From Streptomyces sp. MMG1533 (GTDB taxonomy: Bacteria; Actinomycetota; Actinomycetes; Streptomycetales; Streptomycetaceae), in assembly GCF_001279775.1 (NCBI RefSeq), contig NZ_LGDG01000217.1, positions 1 to 64,000 of the forward strand: a DNA stretch of 64,000 nucleotides, read 5' to 3'. Shown here one piece after another: positions 24,207-32,691 of the stretch (position 1 is its first letter; the number at the start of each line of letters is the position of its first letter). Position numbers and translations under genes: made by a program. The notes under the pieces are model-generated. The model was not told where the DNA came from. It ran no database searches and worked only from the letters and a program-made list of their open reading frames with translations.

Positions 24207-25439
24207 CTAGATGGCGCCGTCCATCAGTGCGGCGGCGGTGAACAGTTCCACGCCCACCGTGATCGCCGACTCGTCGGCGTCGAAGTCGCCCTGGTGGAGG
24301 TCGCGCACCGTGCGCTCGCCGGGGGTGCGGACGCCGAGGCGGGCCATGGCGCCGGGGACGTGCTGGAGGTACCAGGAGAAGTCCTCGCCGCCCAGGCTCT
24401 GCTCGGTGCTCTCGACCGAGTCGACGCCCCGGCGGGCGATCATGGCGTCCCGGACCAGCTCGGTGACGTCGGGGTCGTTGACGACCGGCGGGACTCCGCG
24501 CACGTAGTTGATCTCCGACTTGGCGCGGTGCAGGTTGGCGACCTCGTCGATCGCGGCGACCACGATGTCGGGCGCCTGCCGCCACGCGTCGATGTCCAGG
24601 CACCGCACGGTCCCGGAGAGCTCGGCGTGCTGCGGGATCACGTTCGGGGCGTGGCCCGACTCGATCCGGCCCCAGGTCACGGCGAGCCCGGCACGGGTGT
24701 CGACGCGGCGGGCGACGAGTGCGGGCACGTCGGTGACGACGCGGGCGGCGGCCGTCACGAGGTCGGTCGTCAGATGGGGCCGTGCGGTGTGGCCACCGGG
24801 CCCGTCGAGGGAGATCTCCAGCCGGTCGCAGGCGGAGGTGATGGCGCCCTGCCGCAGCCCGATCCGTCCGGCGTCGACGCGCGGGTCGCAGTGCACGGCG
24901 ATCATCCGCCCGACACCTTCGAGCACCCCGCAGTCGATGGCGTCGGCGGCGCCGCCGGGCAGCACCTCCTCGGCGGGCTGGAAGATCAGCCGCACGGGCC
25001 GGGGCAGCCGCCCCTGCCGGTGCAGGTCGGCGAGGACGAGCCCGGCGCCCAGCACCACGGTGGTGTGCACGTCGTGACCGCAGGCGTGCGCGCGGTCGGG
25101 CACGGTGGAGCGGTACGGGCACTCGGCCTTCGTGTCCGGGATGGGCAGCCCGTCGATGTCGGCGCGCAGGGCGAGCATGGGCCGCCCCTCGTCCCACTCG
25201 CCGATGTCACAGACAAGCCCGGTGCCGACGGCGAGCACACGCGGCTTCAGGCCGGCCCTCTCGAGCCGCTCCTTGATCGCCGCGGTGGTGCGGAACTCCT
25301 GGTTGCCGAGCTCGGGGTGCATGTGCAGGTCGCGGCGGAAGGCGACGAGTTCGGCACGGAGCGCCTCGGGCAGCACACCGGGAAGCAGGGCTTCCCCGGC
25401 AGGATCGGCCTCGGACTCTAGGGACGTCAATTGCTTCAC
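24207..25439 (-). CDS. M20-family amidohydrolase
   Basis: A 410-aa metal-dependent amidohydrolase of the M20D type (hippurate / N-acyl-amino-acid hydrolase class). Visible metal-binding motifs are ACGHDVHTTV (about residue 119), FQPAEEVLPGG and, near the end, GGEDFSWYL; the dimerisation domain starts around SLDGPGGHTARPH. Likely cleaves an N-acyl or peptide bond in the cytoplasm. The GTG at 25439 abuts an AGAGG; a TTG at 25430 is better spaced from it, so the exact start is unsure. No palindrome of the nucleoside regulon is found upstream, so its place beside that cluster does not show a link. Confidence 0.9.
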   Translation of the reverse strand: MKQLTSLESEADPAGEALLPGVLPEALRAELVAFRRDLHMHPELGNQEFRTTAAIKERLERAGLKPRVLAVGTGLVCDIGEWDEGRPMLALRADIDGLPIPDTKAECPYRSTVPDRAHACGHDVHTTVVLGAGLVLADLHRQGRLPRPVRLIFQPAEEVLPGGAADAIDCGVLEGVGRMIAVHCDPRVDAGRIGLRQGAITSACDRLEISLDGPGGHTARPHLTTDLVTAAARVVTDVPALVARRVDTRAGLAVTWGRIESGHAPNVIPQHAELSGTVRCLDIDAWRQAPDIVVAAIDEVANLHRAKSEINYVRGVPPVVNDPDVTELVRDAMIARRGVDSVESTEQSLGGEDFSWYLQHVPGAMARLGVRTPGERTVRDLHQGDFDADESAITVGVELFTAAALMDGAI

Positions 25440-25763
25440 CCTCTGAAGGGTAGGACGCCCGGACGGTCAACTGACCCTCGATCAACAAAAGATCAACCCG
25501 TGAGAGGGAAGAAAATCTGATCGCCGGACGCATATGTACCGTTCGGGGTGGGTACACTCGGCCGAATTTTCGGCCGGGTGGGCTTCCGTAGAGCACCACC
25601 CCTCTCTCCACGGATACCACGCCGGGCGAAGAAGAGGCCGATCTGTTCATCTTTCGGGACCGTGTCGGCAGGGAAGCGGGCCGAAATCCCGGAATCATCA
25701 CCATCGGACGACGGTTGCGCGACGCTGCGTACACGCAACGCACCGCGCGGGCACCCTGCACCC
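25440..25763. other. Noncoding region between amidohydrolase and small membrane protein
   Basis: A divergent promoter region. It holds GGTCA/TGACC arms around a 2-bp centre at about 25465-25476 and a direct repeat of GATCAAC 11 bp apart just after it, which could be operator elements for the amidohydrolase gene. The remainder is moderately AT-richer than the surroundings, with no convincing gene. Confidence 0.4.
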
Positions 25764-26039
25764 ATGACGACCACCCTGGCGACGGCTCCCGGGCAGGCCT
25801 GCGGCTGCGGCGAGGACCAGATCCCCTGGCTGCTGGCGAAACTCGGCCTGCTCGGCACGGTGGGCCTGGCCCTGGCCCTGCTCGCCCTGATGATCCTGCT
25901 GGGCTGGCTGCTGTCGACGACGGTGTGGCTGTTCCGCCGAAGGAGGGAACGGGCGCGGGACGCGGCCGCGGACTCCACGCCCGCCGAGCCCCCGCCGGGT
26001 CCGTTGGGCGGCTTCACCTGGAGGGCCGGGGACTCCTGA
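25764..26039 (+). CDS. Small single-helix membrane protein
   Basis: A 91-aa protein with one strong membrane helix (LLGTVGLALALLALMILLGWLLSTTVWLF, about residues 27-56), followed by a basic RRRRERAR stop-transfer segment and a proline-rich cytoplasmic tail. Two cysteines near the start (ACGCGED) could bind metal or form a disulfide outside the cell. No family recognised. The ATG at 25764 is the first plausible start in the frame; codon bias supports coding. Function unknown. Confidence 0.65.
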   Translation: MTTTLATAPGQACGCGEDQIPWLLAKLGLLGTVGLALALLALMILLGWLLSTTVWLFRRRRERARDAAADSTPAEPPPGPLGGFTWRAGDS

Positions 26040-26130
26040 CCCGGCGTGCCGAGGGCGGCCCGGAAACTCCTAGTGCAGCCCCGGTGAACTGCCCGGCACC
26101 GGTACGGGAGGACGGCTATCGTGCGGCAGC

Positions 26131-26793
26131 GTGAGTGCACAGGATCCGGGGTTCATAGAGGCCACCCGCACCTCGTACGACAAGATCGCCGACGCCTTCG
26201 CCGAGCGCTTCCCCGGCGACGGGCTCGCCGACAGACCGCTGGACCGCGCCCAGGTCACCGCCTTCGCCGAGCTGGTGCGCGGCAACGGGACGGCCCCCGT
26301 CGCCGACCTCGGCAGCGGCACCGGGTACGTCACCGCCCGGCTGCACGCCATGGGCCTGCCCGCGTTCGGGGTCGACCTCTCGCCGCGGATGGTGGAGCTG
26401 GCCCGCCGGGCCCACCCCGACCTGCGCTTCCACGTGGGCTCTCTCACATCCCTGGACCTGCCGGACGGGACGCTGGGCGGGATCATCGCCCTGTACTCGA
26501 TCATCCACGTGCCCGACGAGCACCTGCCGACGGCGTTCGCCGAGTTCCACCGCGTCCTGGTGCCCGGCGGACACGTCCTGCTCGTCTTCCAGTCCGGGGA
26601 CGAGGAGGAGCGGCTGCACCTGGCGGAGCGGTTCGGCCGGGAGATCTCGCTCGACTACTACTGGCGTACGCCCGGGACGGTGGCCGACCACCTCACCAAG
26701 GCGGGCCTGCGTCTCCAGGCCCGGATGCTGCGTGAGCCGTACGAGGAGGAGCAGCGCCCGCGGGCCTTCCTGCTGGCGAGGAAGCCGGCGTAA
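26131..26793 (+). CDS. Class I SAM-dependent methyltransferase
   Basis: A 220-aa methyltransferase with the complete SAM-binding core: motif I VADLGSGTGYVTARL (about residue 57), the acidic end of strand 2 in FGVDLSPRMVELARR, then LTSLDLPDGTLGGIIALYSIIHVP and the reporter PGGHVLLVFQ. It belongs to the small-molecule methyltransferase group (Methyltransf_11/25). GTG start with only a distant GGGAGG. The convergent neighbour belongs to the glycan cluster, but a link is not shown; the substrate is unknown. Confidence 0.88.
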   Translation: MSAQDPGFIEATRTSYDKIADAFAERFPGDGLADRPLDRAQVTAFAELVRGNGTAPVADLGSGTGYVTARLHAMGLPAFGVDLSPRMVELARRAHPDLRFHVGSLTSLDLPDGTLGGIIALYSIIHVPDEHLPTAFAEFHRVLVPGGHVLLVFQSGDEEERLHLAERFGREISLDYYWRTPGTVADHLTKAGLRLQARMLREPYEEEQRPRAFLLARKPA

Positions 26794-26799
26794 GGACCG

Positions 26800-27864
26800 T
26801 CACACCGCCGTGACCGCCGACAGCCGGGTCACGTCCCGGGCCGACCCCGTCACCCCCGACAGGAAGCCCTGTGCGCGCGGCGAGGCGTGCTGGGTGAGCC
26901 ACTCGGGGTCGATGTCGCAGACCGCGACGCGTACGTCCGTGCCGACGAGGGCGAGCGGGAGGGTGTGGACGACGGTCGACGGGAAGCTGAGGATCGTACG
27001 GCCGACCGGGCCCCGGCGCGCGATGAGCTCGAGGGGCAGGTCGGGACGGACGATCTCCAGTCCCGTCTCCACGGCCAGCCGGTGGAGTTTCTCCGTGGCT
27101 TCCCGGCGGTGGGCGAAGTAACGGGTCGCCCCGTGGGTCTTGGCCAGGGAGCGGACGGCCTCCAGGTAGCGGTCGGCGTCGACGACTCCGGTCTCCACCA
27201 GCGAGGTGCCGACCATGTCGGCACCCTTGGTGATGCGGGGCGGGCCGAAACGGGAGCGGGTCCAGGCGAAGGTGTTGGCGGTCACCGTGACACCGGCCGG
27301 GGGCTCCTGCATCGGCATGGAGGAGAAGATCTCCACCCTGCGCTTCTCGCTCGGCGTCAGCCGGCGCCGGGCCACGGAGGACACCGGCGCGAAGACCAGG
27401 TCACGGGGGCCGGGCCGGCCGCCCTTGCGGTGCCAGCGCACCAGGCGCTCGCCCTGGGCCAGTTGGGCGACGAACTCCATGGTCGCCGTGCCGTCGTCGA
27501 CGACGACCAGGTCGTGGGCGCCGGTGATCGTCAGCAGCAGCTGTACGTAGCGGGAGAAGGGGTCGCCCAGGACCACCCGGTCGGCCCGCCGGAGCATGCC
27601 GGTCAGGCCGCCGATGGTGTGGAACGGGGCCATGGGGCCGCCCCGCGCCTCCTCCCAGCGGACCGTGTGGCCCTCCTCGCGGGCCAGCTCGGACATGCGG
27701 CGCAGCTGTCCGCGGGTCATGGGGTCGATCGGGGACAGGACGACGAGGGTGAACCCCGCGCCGGGCGCGTGCTCGTGCGCCCACTCCAGCACGTTCAGCA
27801 GCTGTACCGGACTCTCCACGAAGGCGAGAGTGCGGGGGCCGGCGGACCCGGCGCGGCGGCTCAT
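26800..27864 (-). CDS. Polysialyltransferase-like glycosyltransferase
   Basis: A 354-aa protein at the 3' end of the NeuA-NeuB operon. The fold pattern fits the polysialyltransferase/GT52-type group: an amino-terminal AFVESPVQLLNVLEWA strand-helix typical of bacterial sialyltransferases, DLVVVDDGTATMEF with the DDG motif, and a late SFPSTVVHTLPLAL segment equivalent to the serine motif that binds CMP-sugar. The usual HP motif is changed (FAHRREAT). By position it probably transfers Kdn or a related nonulosonic acid from its CMP-form onto the wall polymer. Separated from neuB by 50 bp. Confidence 0.7.
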   Translation of the reverse strand: MSRRAGSAGPRTLAFVESPVQLLNVLEWAHEHAPGAGFTLVVLSPIDPMTRGQLRRMSELAREEGHTVRWEEARGGPMAPFHTIGGLTGMLRRADRVVLGDPFSRYVQLLLTITGAHDLVVVDDGTATMEFVAQLAQGERLVRWHRKGGRPGPRDLVFAPVSSVARRRLTPSEKRRVEIFSSMPMQEPPAGVTVTANTFAWTRSRFGPPRITKGADMVGTSLVETGVVDADRYLEAVRSLAKTHGATRYFAHRREATEKLHRLAVETGLEIVRPDLPLELIARRGPVGRTILSFPSTVVHTLPLALVGTDVRVAVCDIDPEWLTQHASPRAQGFLSGVTGSARDVTRLSAVTAV

Positions 27865-27914
27865 CTACGTACGACCGTCCCGTCGTAACCGATTCTGTGG
27901 GGGTGTGTGTGGGC

Positions 27915-28853
27915 TCAGACCGAGACGGGCTCGCCCGCCGCCGCCGCGATCTCCGCCTCGGCGACGACACCGCTGACGCGGCGCAGCTTCTTCATCGGGC
28001 CGAGCTCGGACTCGTAGACCTTCTTGACGCCGTCACCGAGAGAGGCCTCGATGGTGCGGATGTCGCGGACCAGGCGCGTGAGGCCCTGGGGCTCGACGGA
28101 GGCGGCCTGGTCGGAGCCCCACATCGCGCGGTCGAGGGTGATGTGGCGCTCGACGAAGGTGGCGCCGAGGGCGACCGCGGCGAGGGTGGTCTGCAGGCCC
28201 GTCTCGTGGCCGGAGTAGCCGATCGGGACGTTCGGGTACTCGCCCTGGAGGGTGTTGATGACCCGCAGGTTGAGCTCCTCGGCCTTCGCCGGGTAGGTCG
28301 ACGTGGCGTGGCAGAGCAGGATGTTGTCGCTGCCCAGGACCTCGACCGCGTGGCGGATCTGCTTCGGGGTCGACATGCCGGTGGAGAGGATGACCGTACG
28401 GCCCGTCGCGCGGAGCTCGCGCAGCAGCTCGTCGTCGGTCAGGGAGGCGGAGGCCACCTTGTGGGCGGGGACGTCGAACTTCTCCAGGAAGGCGACGGCC
28501 TCGGTGTCCCACGGGGAGGCGAACCAGGCGATGTTCTTGCTCTTGCAGTACTCGTCGATCTGGCGGTACTCGTCCTCGCCGAACTCCACGCGGTGGCGGT
28601 AGTCGATGTACGTCATCCGGCCCCAGGGGGTGTCGCGCTCGATGTCCCACTGGTCGCGGGGGGTGCAGATCTCGGGGGTGCGCTTCTGGAACTTGACGGC
28701 GTCGCAGCCGGCCTCGGCGGCGGCGTCGATCAGCTTGAAGGCGTTCTCCAGCTCACCGTTGTGGTTGATGCCGATCTCGCCGGTGATGTAGACGGGGTGA
28801 CCGGGGCCGGCGGTCTTCGAACCGAACTGACGCAGACGGGAGTTGGTGCTCAT
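27915..28853 (-). CDS. NeuB-type nonulosonic acid synthase
   Basis: Synthase that condenses phosphoenolpyruvate with a hexose (mannosamine or mannose, free or 6-phosphate) to give a nine-carbon nonulosonic acid such as Neu5Ac or Kdn. Core NeuB motifs are seen: ITGEIGINHNGELENAFKLI (about residue 25), CDAVKFQKR, ASPWDTEAV, LSTGMSTPKQIR, LCHATSTYPAK and IGYSGHETG. It is 312 aa and stops soon after the barrel; the carboxy-terminal SAF (antifreeze-like) domain of classical NeuB is absent. ATG with AAGGA upstream, 14 bp after the NeuA-phosphatase gene. In this cluster Kdn is the likelier product, because S. coelicolor wall polymers are known to contain Kdn. Confidence 0.9.
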   Translation of the reverse strand: MSTNSRLRQFGSKTAGPGHPVYITGEIGINHNGELENAFKLIDAAAEAGCDAVKFQKRTPEICTPRDQWDIERDTPWGRMTYIDYRHRVEFGEDEYRQIDEYCKSKNIAWFASPWDTEAVAFLEKFDVPAHKVASASLTDDELLRELRATGRTVILSTGMSTPKQIRHAVEVLGSDNILLCHATSTYPAKAEELNLRVINTLQGEYPNVPIGYSGHETGLQTTLAAVALGATFVERHITLDRAMWGSDQAASVEPQGLTRLVRDIRTIEASLGDGVKKVYESELGPMKKLRRVSGVVAEAEIAAAAGEPVSV

Positions 28854-28867
28854 GGCAGGAACTGTCC

Positions 28868-30112
28868 TTACTTGTTGAGGGAGTCGAGAGAGGGGCCGAG
28901 GATCCAGCTGGCGATCTCTCGGATCGCGCCGTCGCCACCGGGGACGGTGGTGACCGCGCGTGCGGCGCCGCGCACGACGTCGTGGGCGCTGGCGACCGCC
29001 ACGGGCCAGCCCACGAGGGCGAAGCACGGGAGGTCGTTGACGTCGTTGCCGACGTAGAGCACGCGCTCAGGCGCGATGCCCTGCTCCTCGCACCACTGCT
29101 TCAGCGCGAGGTCCTTGCGGTCGATGCCGTGCAGGACCGGGAGCTTGAGCTTCCGGGCCCGGGCGGCGACGACCGCGTTCTGCTCCGTGGAGAGGATCAG
29201 CATGCTCAGGCCGCTGTTGCGCAGGGCCGCGATGCCGAGGCCGTCTCCGCGGTGCACGGAGACGAACTCCTTTCCATCGGCGTCGATCAGCACCCTGTCG
29301 TCGGTCTGGGTGCCGTCGAAGTCCAGGACGACCGCGTCGATGTCGTCGGCGGTCGGGAGGGCGCCGGGGCGGTCCGCGTCGAAGAGCGGGGCCAGGGCCC
29401 GGGCGCGGGCCAGGTCGTGCGGGTCGTCGATCTCCAGCACCCGGGCCGGGTCGGTGCGGACCAGCTCCGTGTGGCCGAAGAAGCGGTGCCGGTGCTTGCG
29501 GAAGCCCTGGGCCTCCATCGCGTAGGCGGCGCCGGTCTCCAGCAGGTCCTGGGGGCGGTCCTGACGGCGGGGGCGGAAGGACTTGTCGTGGTTGACGCCG
29601 TAACCGCCGCTCTCCTCACCGGAGTTGACCTCGTCGTCGGCGTCCCGCCAGATGAACCCGTGGAACGGCGCCACGGTCACCGCGGTGTCCGCGCCGTTCT
29701 CGGCGACGGCGGCCGCGACGCCCTCGACGTCCTCGCGGGCGATGAAGGGGCTGGTGCACTGCACGAGCAGCACCACGTCGACGGCCGCACCGTGCAGGGC
29801 CTCGTGGGCGTCCATGGCGTGCAGGACCGCGGCCTCCGAGGTCGCCAGGTCGCCGGCGATGGCGGCGGGCCGCAGCACCACCTCCGCGCCGGCCTGGCGG
29901 GCCGCGGCCGCGATGGCCTGGTCGTCCGTGGAGACGACCACGTCCGTCACCAGCCGGGTCGCACGGCACTCGCGCACCGCCCGCGCCACCAGCGGGACAC
30001 CGCCGACGGGGGCGAGGTTCTTCGCGGGCACGCCCTTGGAGCCGCCGCGCGCGGGGATCACCGCGAGCACCCGGCGCACCGAAGCGCCTTGGCCCGCTTC
30101 CGGGTTGGACAT
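28868..30112 (-). CDS. CMP-nonulosonate synthetase fused to KdsC-like phosphatase
   Basis: A 414-aa two-domain enzyme. Residues about 12-235 are an acylneuraminate cytidylyltransferase (AVIPARGGSKGVPAKN nucleotide-binding motif, VVSTDD, LLVQCTSPF), which makes the CMP-sugar donor. Residues about 255-414 are a HAD phosphatase of the KdsC type (VLDFDGTQTDD with the nucleophile Asp, LSTEQN, GNDVNDLPCF), suited to remove the 9-phosphate of a Kdn-9-phosphate. The fusion thus covers the two steps after NeuB. The same domain pairing is seen in vertebrate CMP-sialate synthetase. The ATG at 30112 has AAGGAG upstream; the frame before it is not needed. Confidence 0.92.
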   Translation of the reverse strand: MSNPEAGQGASVRRVLAVIPARGGSKGVPAKNLAPVGGVPLVARAVRECRATRLVTDVVVSTDDQAIAAAARQAGAEVVLRPAAIAGDLATSEAAVLHAMDAHEALHGAAVDVVLLVQCTSPFIAREDVEGVAAAVAENGADTAVTVAPFHGFIWRDADDEVNSGEESGGYGVNHDKSFRPRRQDRPQDLLETGAAYAMEAQGFRKHRHRFFGHTELVRTDPARVLEIDDPHDLARARALAPLFDADRPGALPTADDIDAVVLDFDGTQTDDRVLIDADGKEFVSVHRGDGLGIAALRNSGLSMLILSTEQNAVVAARARKLKLPVLHGIDRKDLALKQWCEEQGIAPERVLYVGNDVNDLPCFALVGWPVAVASAHDVVRGAARAVTTVPGGDGAIREIASWILGPSLDSLNK

Positions 30113-30144
30113 GGGTTCTGCTCCTTGACGTGGGGTCGGGCGGC

Positions 30145-31506
30145 TCACAGCTCACCCATCCGCCGGATGACGGGGGCGACCCGCTGCACCCCGTGCCGGT
30201 AGGCGCCGCGCGCCGCCCGGCGCACGATCTGCCGGACCGGGCCCGGCTCCCTGTCGGCGGCGGGGGCGCCGGGCAGCGGGCTGCCGTCCGGGCCGAGGTG
30301 GTGGCGGGCGAGGATGCCGGGCAGGTAGCCGGGCGCGGTCGCGGGTGTGTAGTACGGGGTGAGCGGGGGGAGCTCGGACGCGGCCAGCAGCTTGGCGATC
30401 CGCTCCCTCGCCGCGTCGAAGGCGTGGGCGTACGAGCCTCCCCCGGAGGGAGAACCCCCGGCCGCGACGCCCTGCCGGGCCACCCACTCCTCGTCGGGCG
30501 CCGGCCGGTGACCGGCGTCGAGCTGGTCCCAGGAGGCGAGGCACCCGGAGCCGACGAAGTGGTGGTTGCCGAGGACCTCGCGGATGCCGAGGTCGGTGAG
30601 CACGACGGTGGGGATACGGCGGTGCAGCGATTCCAGGGCGGCCGTCGAACTGACCGTCACCAGCAGGTCGGTGCGGTCCAGAACCTCGCCCATATGGCCG
30701 TACACGAGACGGAAGTTGGGCGGCAGGTCGGACCGCTGCGCCAGCTTCTGGTAGGGCAACTCCTCGATGTGCGTGGTGTGTTCGCCCGGCTTGGAGCGCA
30801 GCTTCAGCAGCACCTCGCGGTCGGGATACATCCGCGCGTGCCGAACGAGCCGCTCCAGCAGGTAGGTACGGTCCTTGCGGCTGTCCGGGACGGACGGCTG
30901 GGCCGCGAAGACCACCGTGTACGGGTCGTGCTCCCCCGTGTAGGGGTCTCCGCCGAGGAACGGGAGCGCCACCTCGGTCACCGACGAGGCGTCGGCGCCC
31001 ACCCCCTCGTACACCGCGCGGAAACGGTCCGCGTCCTGGCGGGAGTTGGCGAGGACGAGGTCGGCTCCGTGCCGCAGCAGGAGGCCGTCGGCGAGCTTCT
31101 CGTAGACGACACCGACATAGCCGGTGACGACGACGGGACGCTTCTCCCTGCCCTCCCACACGCGCCCCAGCCCGTGCAGCATCGCCTGGACGCCGCCGCC
31201 GACGAGGGCGATGACGACGACGTCGTACTCCTCCTCGGCCATCGCCCGCAGGAACTCGACGGCCGTGACCTCGCGCAGCGAGTCGGCCCGCACCCCCACC
31301 TCCTCCAGCTGGCGGGGCGTGGGCGTGGCCCGGCCGCGCAGCAGGAATCCGCTCAGGGCGGGGCCTGCTTGCGCGTCGTCGCGCGATGCGGTTTCCATGG
31401 ACGGGCCCGGCGTGATGCGGTCCGCGGTCAGCGCACCCCATTTCCAGCGGGTGTCCGAGTCCGCGAGGACGGCGATTCGCGGGGTGTTCCTTGTACTTGG
31501 TGGCAC
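30145..31506 (-). CDS. DUF6716-type putative glycosyltransferase
   Basis: A 453-aa protein of the group annotated in Streptomyces as DUF6716 glycosyltransferase. It shows two Rossmann-like halves: an amino-terminal part (RIAVLADSDTRWKWGALTADR; EEYDVVVIALVGGG) and a carboxy-terminal part with LLKLRSKPGEHTTHIEELPY and LLVTVSSTAALESLHRRIPTVVLTD, the SST segment of CDP-glycerol and polysialyl transferases. The GTG at 31506 is preceded at seven bases by TAGCGT, a -10-like element, suggesting a leaderless message; a TTG at 31527 is an alternative start. It is the first gene of the DUF6716-NeuA-NeuB-transferase operon. Role in the wall polymer is by context. Confidence 0.8.
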   Translation of the reverse strand: MPPSTRNTPRIAVLADSDTRWKWGALTADRITPGPSMETASRDDAQAGPALSGFLLRGRATPTPRQLEEVGVRADSLREVTAVEFLRAMAEEEYDVVVIALVGGGVQAMLHGLGRVWEGREKRPVVVTGYVGVVYEKLADGLLLRHGADLVLANSRQDADRFRAVYEGVGADASSVTEVALPFLGGDPYTGEHDPYTVVFAAQPSVPDSRKDRTYLLERLVRHARMYPDREVLLKLRSKPGEHTTHIEELPYQKLAQRSDLPPNFRLVYGHMGEVLDRTDLLVTVSSTAALESLHRRIPTVVLTDLGIREVLGNHHFVGSGCLASWDQLDAGHRPAPDEEWVARQGVAAGGSPSGGGSYAHAFDAARERIAKLLAASELPPLTPYYTPATAPGYLPGILARHHLGPDGSPLPGAPAADREPGPVRQIVRRAARGAYRHGVQRVAPVIRRMGEL

Positions 31507-31704
31507 AACGAAGACGCTAGGAAGCAATTCCTAGGTACGGCCCAACCAGGAATCAACGAAAAGTTAACAACAGCCCACCGAGAGCCGAACTGGCCCGCGG
31601 AAAGGCGGAAAGTACACGGGATGCACCGTTCCGACACATGGAGTTCACCCCTCGTATGTTCACCGGACGGTTTTGCATCCGGACCGGCTCCTAGGGTTTT
31701 GCGG

Positions 31705-32691
31705 GTGCCAAAGCTTTCCGTGATCGTGCCGTTCTACAACGTGCAGCAATACGCCCCGGACACCCTCAGAAGCCTTCGAATGAACGCTCGGCGCGACTTC
31801 GAGTTCGTGCTGGTCGACGACAAATCGACGGACGAAACCCCGGCCATTCTCGAACGCGCCGCCAAGGAGCTTTCGGACGTCGCCCAGGTGCGTCATATCC
31901 GCCATGAGGTGAACGGCGGGCTCGCCACCGCGCGCAACACCGGCCTGGACGCCGCGCAGGGCGAGTACCTGACCTTCCTGGACGGCGACGACTGGCTGGC
32001 CCGCGGCTACCTCGCCGAACTGGTCTCCGCCATGGAGGACCTGGGCTGCGACTTCGTCCGCACCGACCATGTGCAGGCCACCGCCCGCGCCCGCACCGTG
32101 CACAGAGCCCCGGTCGGGCGCCGCCACGAGGTGCTGAACCCGCGCGAGGCGATCCTGCCCGCGGACCGGACGACCTCGGTGGACTACGCCTACGCCTGGG
32201 CCGGCGCCTACCACCGCCGCCTCCTCGACAAGGGCCTGCTGCACTTCACCGACGGACTGCGGACGGCCGAGGACCGGCCGTGGATCTGGAAGCTGCACCG
32301 CGAGGCGGAGTCGTTCGCCGTGGTGAGCCTGCTGGGCGTCTTCTACCGGCGCGGGATCGCCTCCTCACTGACCCAGATCGGCGACGCCCGCCAGCTCGAC
32401 TTCATCCGCGCCTTCGACCAGGTGATCGAGGAGACGGCGGCGGATCCGGACGCCGACAAGCTGCTCCCCAAGGCGGTGCGCACATACTGCGCGATCATCG
32501 CCCACCACCTCTCGGACGAGTCCAAGTGGGAGCCCGCCGTGGCCAAGCAGCTGCGGGCGATGAGCGCGGCGGCGATACAGCGCATGCCGCAGGACGCGCT
32601 CGGTGACGTACTCGAGACCATGGACATGCGCCGCTCCGCCAGACTGCGGCGGCTGCGGCGCCGGGCCACCACAGCGAAGGCGGCCGCCTGA
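31705..32691 (+). CDS. Family 2 glycosyltransferase
   Basis: A 328-aa GT-A fold inverting transferase. The amino-terminal nucleotide-sugar domain is typical of GT2 (KLSVIVPFYNVQQYAPDTLRSL; FEFVLVDDKSTDET; GLATARNTGLDAAQGEY; FLDGDDW with the metal-binding DGD), followed by an alpha-helical carboxy-terminal part. The GTG start at 31705 lies seven bases after TAGGGT, a -10-like element, with no ribosome-binding site, so a leaderless transcript is likely. It overlaps the next gene by one base. It probably adds a neutral sugar or linkage sugar in assembly of the wall polymer. Divergent from the DUF6716 gene. Confidence 0.9.
   Translation: MPKLSVIVPFYNVQQYAPDTLRSLRMNARRDFEFVLVDDKSTDETPAILERAAKELSDVAQVRHIRHEVNGGLATARNTGLDAAQGEYLTFLDGDDWLARGYLAELVSAMEDLGCDFVRTDHVQATARARTVHRAPVGRRHEVLNPREAILPADRTTSVDYAYAWAGAYHRRLLDKGLLHFTDGLRTAEDRPWIWKLHREAESFAVVSLLGVFYRRGIASSLTQIGDARQLDFIRAFDQVIEETAADPDADKLLPKAVRTYCAIIAHHLSDESKWEPAVAKQLRAMSAAAIQRMPQDALGDVLETMDMRRSARLRRLRRRATTAKAAA

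Noticed and set aside
23917..25197. BMP lipoprotein extended to 782 aa
   Set aside because: The extra part is antisense-like sequence over the amidohydrolase frame, and it would bury the signal peptide and lipobox.
26800..30112. Sialic acid (Neu5Ac) host-mimicry system
   Set aside because: No epimerase or mannosamine-forming gene is present, the organism is a soil actinomycete type, and Kdn wall polymers are known in Streptomyces.
30130..31704. GT2 protein extended upstream to 853 aa
   Set aside because: The added 525 codons lie opposite the DUF6716 gene; the GT2 domain starts at GTG 31705.
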